Source of the DNA: Candidatus Gastranaerophilales bacterium
GTDB taxonomy: Bacteria > Cyanobacteriota > Vampirovibrionia > Gastranaerophilales > Gastranaerophilaceae
Direction: 5' to 3'
Assembly (NCBI GenBank): GCA_944323985.1
Contig: CALUUP010000008.1
Coordinates: forward strand, 1 to 64,000
DNA length: 64,000 nt
Positions 59,702-64,000 of the stretch are shown one piece after another. The translations under genes and the position numbers were made by a program. Below the pieces are notes generated by a model. It was not told the origin of the DNA. It saw only the letters and a list, made by a program, of their open reading frames with translations, and ran no database searches. Position 1 is the first letter of the stretch. The number at the start of each line of letters is the position of its first letter.

Positions 59702-60208
59702 ATGTATCAAATAAAAAACAGAATATATCTTGATTTTGATAAAACTCAAAAAAGTGGTATATGCAATTATATAAGATCGTTAGTGAAACAAAATTTAGAT
59801 AAGACTTGTTCAGAAATATTGGACAAGTTTCTTGATGATGAAAAATATTATTTAGAACAAAAAGCATCAAGATTTCCTTTTTTAGAAAACATAATAGATG
59901 ATAGTATTTTTTTGAACGATACAGAAGCTTATATAAAAGAATGTATAAAGTATTATGAATATAAAGAAAAACAGCGTCCGATAATTGAAGCTAATAAAGA
60001 ATTTGAAAAAAGGAAACGCAAATTTTTACAAGAAGTAAAAATGTCAAAAGAAAAACCTACTAAAAAACAATTATATTATTATGATAGATTATGTAAAAAA
60101 TATTCTATTGAAAAAAAAGATATAGAAAATTTGTCAAAATTGGATTTAAGAGATGAAATAGAAAGAATTTTAAATGAACATTCAAACGATTACAAAATTA
60201 CTAATTGA
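59702..60208 (+). CDS. helical protein of unknown function upstream of prmC
   Basis: 168 residues, charged and helical. The last 50 residues, beginning KPTKKQLYYYDRLCKKYSIE, look like a small helical DNA- or protein-binding module with the T-x-x-Q-x-x-Y-Y/x-x-L pattern seen at the ends of several phage-type and host proteins. SD is weak (GGAAAAG). The 3' end overlaps prmC by 35 bp, so translation is coupled. Confidence 0.6.
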   Translation: MYQIKNRIYLDFDKTQKSGICNYIRSLVKQNLDKTCSEILDKFLDDEKYYLEQKASRFPFLENIIDDSIFLNDTEAYIKECIKYYEYKEKQRPIIEANKEFEKRKRKFLQEVKMSKEKPTKKQLYYYDRLCKKYSIEKKDIENLSKLDLRDEIERILNEHSNDYKITN

Positions 60209-60998
60209 TAATGGAATAGAAGCTAATGAAGCAAAAAAAGAAATGTGTATGTTATTAGAGTATTTTTGTAACTACACAGAAAAAGATCGATTAATGGGAA
60301 AAGAGCTTACTGAAGATGATTTGAACTTAATTTATGAAAAGGTTGTATATAGAATAGAAACAAAGAATCCTATTCAGTATATAATTGGCGAAGCATATTT
60401 TATGGGAGAATATTTCAAAGTTAATACAGATGTTTTAATTCCTAGAGATGAAACAGAAATATTAGTAAGAAAAGCTATTGATATAATAGAAAAGAATGGT
60501 TTTATAGATGTTTTAGATATAGGAACAGGAAGCGGTTGTATAGCTTGTACGATTGCAAAACGAACAAAAGCAACCGTTTTGGGAGTAGATATATCTTCCG
60601 ATGCTTTAAGAGTTGCATTGGATAATGTTACTAAACTAGGGATTAATAATAGAGCAGTTTTTAGAAAATCAGATTTGTTTTCAAAAGTAAGAGAAGAAGA
60701 AAAATTTGATATGATAATATCAAATCCACCGTATATTCCAATAGGAACAAAATTGGATGCTGAAGTTGAAAAAGAACCTAAAATAGCACTTTTTGCAGCG
60801 GAAAATGGGTTATATTTTTATAAAGAAATAATAAAACAAGCACCTCAATATCTAAAAAAAGGTGGTTGGTTACTGTTCGAACTTGGAATAGAAGAGTCAG
60901 AAGAAGTAAAAAACCACATGGCTGAATATTTTGAAGATATAAAAATCGAAAAAGACCTTGCAGGTATTGATAGAATTATATATGGAAAGGCAATTTAA
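60174..60998 (+). CDS. prmC: peptide chain release factor N5-glutamine methyltransferase
   Basis: 274 residues. The N-terminal helical domain precedes the AdoMet-binding VLDIGTGSGCIACTIAKR and the NPPYIP catalytic motif. It methylates the GGQ glutamine of RF1 and RF2. ATG at 60174 lies within the upstream gene. Length is typical. Confidence 0.95.
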   Translation: MNIQTITKLLIDNGIEANEAKKEMCMLLEYFCNYTEKDRLMGKELTEDDLNLIYEKVVYRIETKNPIQYIIGEAYFMGEYFKVNTDVLIPRDETEILVRKAIDIIEKNGFIDVLDIGTGSGCIACTIAKRTKATVLGVDISSDALRVALDNVTKLGINNRAVFRKSDLFSKVREEEKFDMIISNPPYIPIGTKLDAEVEKEPKIALFAAENGLYFYKEIIKQAPQYLKKGGWLLFELGIEESEEVKNHMAEYFEDIKIEKDLAGIDRIIYGKAI

Positions 60999-61034
60999 TA
61001 CTTTTTATATTAATTTTCCCCTAGATTTACCCCC

Positions 61035-61063
61035 TTGCAAAAAAGTTTAAATTCTATTAAGAT
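61035..61063 (+). promoter_or_regulatory. promoter of the RpaB-like gene
   Basis: TTGCAA (61035-61040), exactly 17 bp, TAAGAT (61058-61063). The leader is about 50 nt with AAAGGTGG as SD. Confidence 0.6.
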
Positions 61064-61121
61064 ATATGTATAAATATTAAGTTTATAAATTTTTGTAAAT
61101 ACAAGTATTAAAGGTGGTAGC

Positions 61122-61907
61122 ATGGCAGAGAATGAAGAATTACAAGAGATGAGCGAAGGCGAAACTCGTCAAAAGATATTAGTTGCGGATGATGAAGCAA
61201 GTATCAGAAGAATCTTAGAAACTCGTCTTAAAATGGTCGGTTACGATGTTGTAGTTGCAGAAGATGGCGAAGAAGCTGTCGAAGTTTTCAATAAAACAAA
61301 TCCAGATTTGGTAGTGTTAGATGTCATGATGCCAAAGATGGACGGTTATGGTGTAACGCGAGAAATAAGAAGAACTTCAGATGTTCCAATTATAATACTG
61401 ACAGCACTTGGTGATGTTTCAGAAAGAATAACAGGTTTAGAACTTGGTGCAGATGATTATGTGATAAAGCCTTTTTCACCAAAAGAATTAGAGGCTCGTG
61501 TGAAAGCTGTATTAAGAAGAACAATAAGTAAAGATGTTGTTATTCCGGCATCTTCAACAGTAGGTTCAACAGCAGGAACTGGTAAAAATGCTAAGAATAT
61601 AATAACAACAGGAACAATAAAAATTGATACAGCTAGAAGACAAGTATTTAGAAAAAATGAAAGAATTCGTTTAACTGGAATGGAATTTAGCTTATTAGAA
61701 TTATTAGTTAACAATTCTGGTCAAGCATATTCAAGAAATGAAATCTTACAGCATGTTTGGTCATATCCGGCTGATCATAGAATTGATACACGTGTAGTAG
61801 ATGTTCATATTTCAAGACTACGTTCTAAATTAGAAGCAGATCCAACAAATCCGGAATTAATCTTAACTGCGCGTGGAATTGGTTATATGTTCCAGAGAAT
61901 TAACTAA
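61122..61907 (+). CDS. rpaB: RpaB/Ycf27-like OmpR-family response regulator
   Basis: 261 residues. The receiver reads ILVADDEASIRRILETRL and VVLDVMMPKMDGYGV, with D67 as phosphoacceptor and K116 (DDYVIKPFSPKELEARV). These segments match cyanobacterial RpaB almost word for word. A Thr/Ser/Ala-rich linker (residues 145-165) precedes the winged helix (VVDVHISRLRSKLE, ILTARGIGYMF). RpaB controls light-stress and housekeeping promoters through direct repeats. No kinase is adjacent. The presence in a lineage with no photosynthesis genes here suggests an older, general role. Confidence 0.9.
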   Translation: MAENEELQEMSEGETRQKILVADDEASIRRILETRLKMVGYDVVVAEDGEEAVEVFNKTNPDLVVLDVMMPKMDGYGVTREIRRTSDVPIIILTALGDVSERITGLELGADDYVIKPFSPKELEARVKAVLRRTISKDVVIPASSTVGSTAGTGKNAKNIITTGTIKIDTARRQVFRKNERIRLTGMEFSLLELLVNNSGQAYSRNEILQHVWSYPADHRIDTRVVDVHISRLRSKLEADPTNPELILTARGIGYMFQRIN

Positions 61908-61930
61908 TAATATAAATATTTTGAATACAA

Positions 61931-61964
61931 CAAGAGGCTTGATAAAAATTTTTCAAGCCTCTTG
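61931..61964 (+). terminator. hairpin after the RpaB-like gene
   Basis: 12-bp perfect stem (61931-61942 with 61953-61964) around AGAGGCTTGA/TCAAGCCTCT. The following T tract is short, so termination may be partial. Confidence 0.7.
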
Positions 61965-61989
61965 CTTTATAATATTTATTTGTTATACT
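61962..61989 (+). promoter_or_regulatory. promoter of tRNA-His
   Basis: TTGCTT (61962-61967), 16 bp, TATACT (61984-61989), start about 12 nt before the tRNA. Confidence 0.5.
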
Positions 61990-62007
61990 AGAACTTGCAA
62001 AGGTTAT

Positions 62008-62084
62008 GGCGCCTGTCGTCAAGCGGTTAAGACCTCGGATTGTGGTTCCGATATGCATGGGTTCGAATCCCATCAGGCGCCCCA
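62008..62084 (+). tRNA. tRNA-His (anticodon GTG)
   Basis: Acceptor GCGCCTG/CAGGCGC, anticodon stem-loop CGGATTGTGGTTCCG (anticodon GTG), T-loop TTCGAAT, encoded CCA. The histidine-specific extra G at position -1 (62008) faces C73 (62081), confirming identity. Confidence 0.97.
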
Positions 62085-62094
62085 TTTACAAAAG

Positions 62095-62117
62095 ACTCCA
62101 GAGATGGAGTTTTTTTA
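62095..62117 (+). terminator. terminator of tRNA-His
   Basis: ACTCCA/TGGAGT stem (62095-62100, 62105-62110) with GAGA loop and a T run. Confidence 0.8.
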
Positions 62118-62324
62118 TGCGCATGATGGAGATGAAAACTGTATTTGTTTGAGTAACGTGATTAGTTTAATTTGTGTGATTATTTGGGGTAATCAGCTTT
62201 TGACGTGGTTTAGATGGGTAGGAAGAAATTAATCAAACCATTTGACCAAGCTATCGGTTAAATTACACTTTTGCTTTTGTTTTTAAGCAATTTATACTAA
62301 ACTGTTTAGTTTAAGTAACAAAAT
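62118..62324. other. intergenic stretch with inverted repeat arm and palindrome
   Basis: No gene supported; the ORF that runs across tRNA-His into this stretch is spurious. It holds the left arm of a 14-bp inverted repeat (62231-62244, partner at 62919-62932) and a 15-bp dyad ACTAAAC-T-GTTTAGT (62296-62310). Confidence 0.5.
62231..62244. repeat. inverted repeat, left arm
   Basis: AATCAAACCATTTG, the exact reverse complement of 62919-62932. The pair encloses one membrane-protein gene. A third partial copy (ATGGTTTGATTT) starts at 62944. Confidence 0.7.
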
Positions 62325-62819
62325 TTATTGATACTTATTTAGAATTTCAATTATATCAGAAGTTCCTGATAGTGATTTAAAATAATATACTTCCTCTCCC
62401 AAGCGTAAAGCAAAATTTATAAATACAGGGAAATCGGTTTCTGATACCAAATTTTTTGAATTTATTAATATAGCTCTATTTAAAACCTTTAATACTACGC
62501 AATCATTAAAAACACATATTTTAGCAGAACCTTTTCTTTTTGTATAAGCTGATGTTTTTTTTCTGCTATATACAAAAAAAAGCTGAAATTCTCTTAATGG
62601 TTTTCCTTTTTCTTTTACTAATTTATTATATGATATAGGGAATTTTTTGTATAAAATTCTTTTATCTATGATAAAGCATAAAGCTACTATTAATATAATA
62701 CCTGAAAAAATTATATAAGGATTGATGACGCCGTTATTCATAATTTTATCAATTATACAAAATTTTTTCTCCATGCAAAATAGTAAGATTAGAAAAATAG
62801 TAATATCAAATATTTTCAT
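62325..62819 (-). CDS. small membrane protein of unknown function
   Basis: 164 residues. Two hydrophobic segments at the N-terminus (about residues 4-16 and 34-50), then a basic cytosolic or periplasmic part (EFQLFFVYSRKKTSAYTKRK) and a beta-rich C-terminus ending SGTSDIIEILNKYQ. No family recognised. AGGAGG lies 9-15 bp before the ATG. The gene lies inside a 14-bp inverted-repeat pair. Confidence 0.6.
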   Translation of the reverse strand: MKIFDITIFLILLFCMEKKFCIIDKIMNNGVINPYIIFSGIILIVALCFIIDKRILYKKFPISYNKLVKEKGKPLREFQLFFVYSRKKTSAYTKRKGSAKICVFNDCVVLKVLNRAILINSKNLVSETDFPVFINFALRLGEEVYYFKSLSGTSDIIEILNKYQ

Positions 62820-63382
62820 AACTATAACAAAGCCTCCTTAGAATATCATATCATATGTTTGAAATAAAAATAATGTGAATAAATAATACTTTTACAACAT
62901 TTAACAATTGTAAAAAGACAAATGGTTTGATTTCAAATTACAGATGGTTTGATTTTTGGGTAAATTAACACACCAATTTTTCTCAAATTTCTTATCACTT
63001 TTTACCGAGTAAATTAAAATAAATTTCCACCTAAATTTAAAATTTTGAAAAATTTTTCAACACTGTCCTGTCCCAAAAATCCTGAACTGTACCAAAATAC
63101 TTAAACTGTATTTAAATCCTCGCCATTTAAGGTTTTGAGACACTGTCTTTTTTTAGACATTGACGGACAGTAATCGGACTTTTTTGCCAGTTCAGGAATT
63201 TCATTTTTAGCGACTTTGTAAAGAAACAACTTAAATGATTATTTGTAACAGTAAAAACGAGTATTGGGAAAATTAAAGTTTATATTTTGTTTTTGCTAAT
63301 GCTGTTGTTTTATTGGTTCCTATAAATTCTTAGTTTTAAATTTTAATAGCAAAAAATATTTTTTACGTGTTTCTATCTATAT
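62820..63382. other. long intergenic stretch with repeated CTGT-type motifs
   Basis: No ORF supported. It holds the right arm of the inverted repeat (62919-62932) and its partial copy (62944-62955). From about 63060 to 63200 a structured patch has TCCTGAACTG (63080-63089) facing CAGTTCAGGA (63188-63197), a perfect 10-bp inverted repeat, and several ACTGTC/GACAGT segments between. This could be a hairpin-forming relic or a non-coding RNA. Confidence 0.5.
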
Positions 63383-64000
63383 ATGAGAATATTACCTGTT
63401 AATTTATCAAGTTTAAATAATTGTAAAGATTTAAACCATAATTCAGGTGCATCTTCAATATCTCAAAATGATGAGATACATTCTTCTTTTGAGTTATCTA
63501 ATCATTTTTATATGCCGATTAGTTTCACTTCAAAAGATTTAGAATACAAAAGGGCTAAACAGTATTTAGATAATGAAATTTATATTAATGGTGTCCCCAG
63601 TGCTATAAAAGAATTGGATTTAAACAAGTTAAACGGCATACAAAATGGTATAAAAATATTTGATGGGTTGAATATGAAAGAAATCGCCTTTCTTTGTGAT
63701 CAATTAAGTGAAATTGCGGTTTATCGCGGTTGTAGCGGTTATTGCGGACATTGCTATGTTGATGCGAAAAAGCCGATTAAAGAAGATGATCATCATATTA
63801 ACAGAATGTCTTTTGAAGATTATAAGTTATTGACTGATGGTTTCAAAACTTTACGAGAACGTCTTGGTTTCTCTCCTTCTAATTATTTGTATTATGGAAT
63901 TTCATTGTTTCGTGATGCTGATTGTTTGGAGATGGAATTGAAAGATAAAAAAGGTAATACCTACGATTTTATTGATTTAGCAAATATGGCAAATGATGCT
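63383..64000 (+). CDS. radical SAM protein, 5' part (cut by window end)
   Basis: At least 206 residues with no stop before the window end. C117-x3-C121-x2-C124 (YRGCSGYCGHCYVDAK) is the radical SAM 4Fe-4S motif. A 115-residue N-terminal extension precedes it and includes MRILPVNLSSL and PISFTSKDLEY, the shared signature of this window. An SPSNYLYYGISLFRDAD segment follows. No SD is clear at the ATG. Reaction unknown; a peptide- or cofactor-modifying enzyme is possible. The C-terminal part is outside the window. Confidence 0.78.
   Translation, partial: MRILPVNLSSLNNCKDLNHNSGASSISQNDEIHSSFELSNHFYMPISFTSKDLEYKRAKQYLDNEIYINGVPSAIKELDLNKLNGIQNGIKIFDGLNMKEIAFLCDQLSEIAVYRGCSGYCGHCYVDAKKPIKEDDHHINRMSFEDYKLLTDGFKTLRERLGFSPSNYLYYGISLFRDADCLEMELKDKKGNTYDFIDLANMANDA

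Noticed and set aside
61873-62232. 119-codon ORF overlapping rpaB, tRNA-His and a terminator
   Set aside because: It covers a structured tRNA gene and has no SD.
1-64000. CRISPR array, prophage or complete insertion sequence
   Set aside because: No regular spacer-repeat series, no transposase, integrase or phage structural gene was recognised in any frame.

Overview
The window is AT-rich bacterial chromosome. It most resembles a gut-associated non-photosynthetic relative of cyanobacteria (Melainabacteria/Vampirovibrionia, probably order Gastranaerophilales). The reasons: a response regulator at 61122-61907 that looks like cyanobacterial RpaB/Ycf27; a group-3 SigF-type sigma factor in an operon with a prepilin peptidase; MinCDE; a flagellin; anaerobic carbon metabolism (PPi-dependent phosphofructokinase, pyruvate kinase, KorDABC-type 2-oxoacid:ferredoxin oxidoreductase); and several lineage-looking proteins that share a short N-terminal signature (M-K/R-I, then a low-complexity stretch, then F-x-x-K/G). 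No photosynthesis gene, prophage, complete insertion sequence or CRISPR array was seen. The taxonomic placement is inference.

Layout. 0.1-5.4 kb: PurD-like ATP-grasp, RHH regulator, MFS permease, then coaE-rluB-thioesterase on the minus strand and a glyoxalase. 5.4-11.4 kb: ABC exporter, BI-1 membrane protein, rmuC, an orphan OmpR-type regulator, a YD-repeat protein, the first RWYD-repeat protein. 11.4-20.4 kb: Ski2-like helicase, flagellin, korDABC, sigF-pilD. 20.4-26.7 kb: MlaE permease, two branched-chain aminotransferases, an EF-hand protein, a dicarboxylate/glutamate symporter, two exported proteins. 26.8-32.6 kb: HExxH metalloprotease-like protein, SF1 helicase-nuclease, SugE/Gdx, pyruvate kinase. 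32.6-34.0 kb: a gene-poor, strongly structured stretch with two 220-bp repeats carrying tRNA-Asp 3'-end copies, tRNA-Asp, an orphan promoter-terminator unit and three large hairpins. 34.0-41.1 kb: ZIP transporter, PPi-PFK, minCDE, DHA2 exporter. 41.1-50.0 kb: prephenate dehydratase homologue, GH57, BcrAD-type ATPase, L31, folK, BaiN-like flavoprotein, second EF-hand protein. 49.2-51.1 kb: a NifU-like protein plus GGGtGRT protein pair. 51.1-64.0 kb: M20 peptidase, GHL10, folE2, second RWYD-repeat protein, aroQ, Na/Pi cotransporter, prmC, the RpaB homologue, tRNA-His, and a radical SAM gene cut by the window end.

Three cross-cutting signals stand out. (1) Four to five unlinked genes share an upstream architecture: GCAATT or a near match, 15 bp, then ACTTTATATATA or a near match, with helically phased TTCTTAATAW boxes further upstream at three of them. 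(2) Several genes have a -10 element only 6-9 nt before ATG and no Shine-Dalgarno, which implies leaderless mRNAs beside ordinary SD-led genes. (3) The 32.7-34.0 kb region holds repeats whose hairpins differ by compensatory base changes, so an RNA or DNA structure appears to be under selection.
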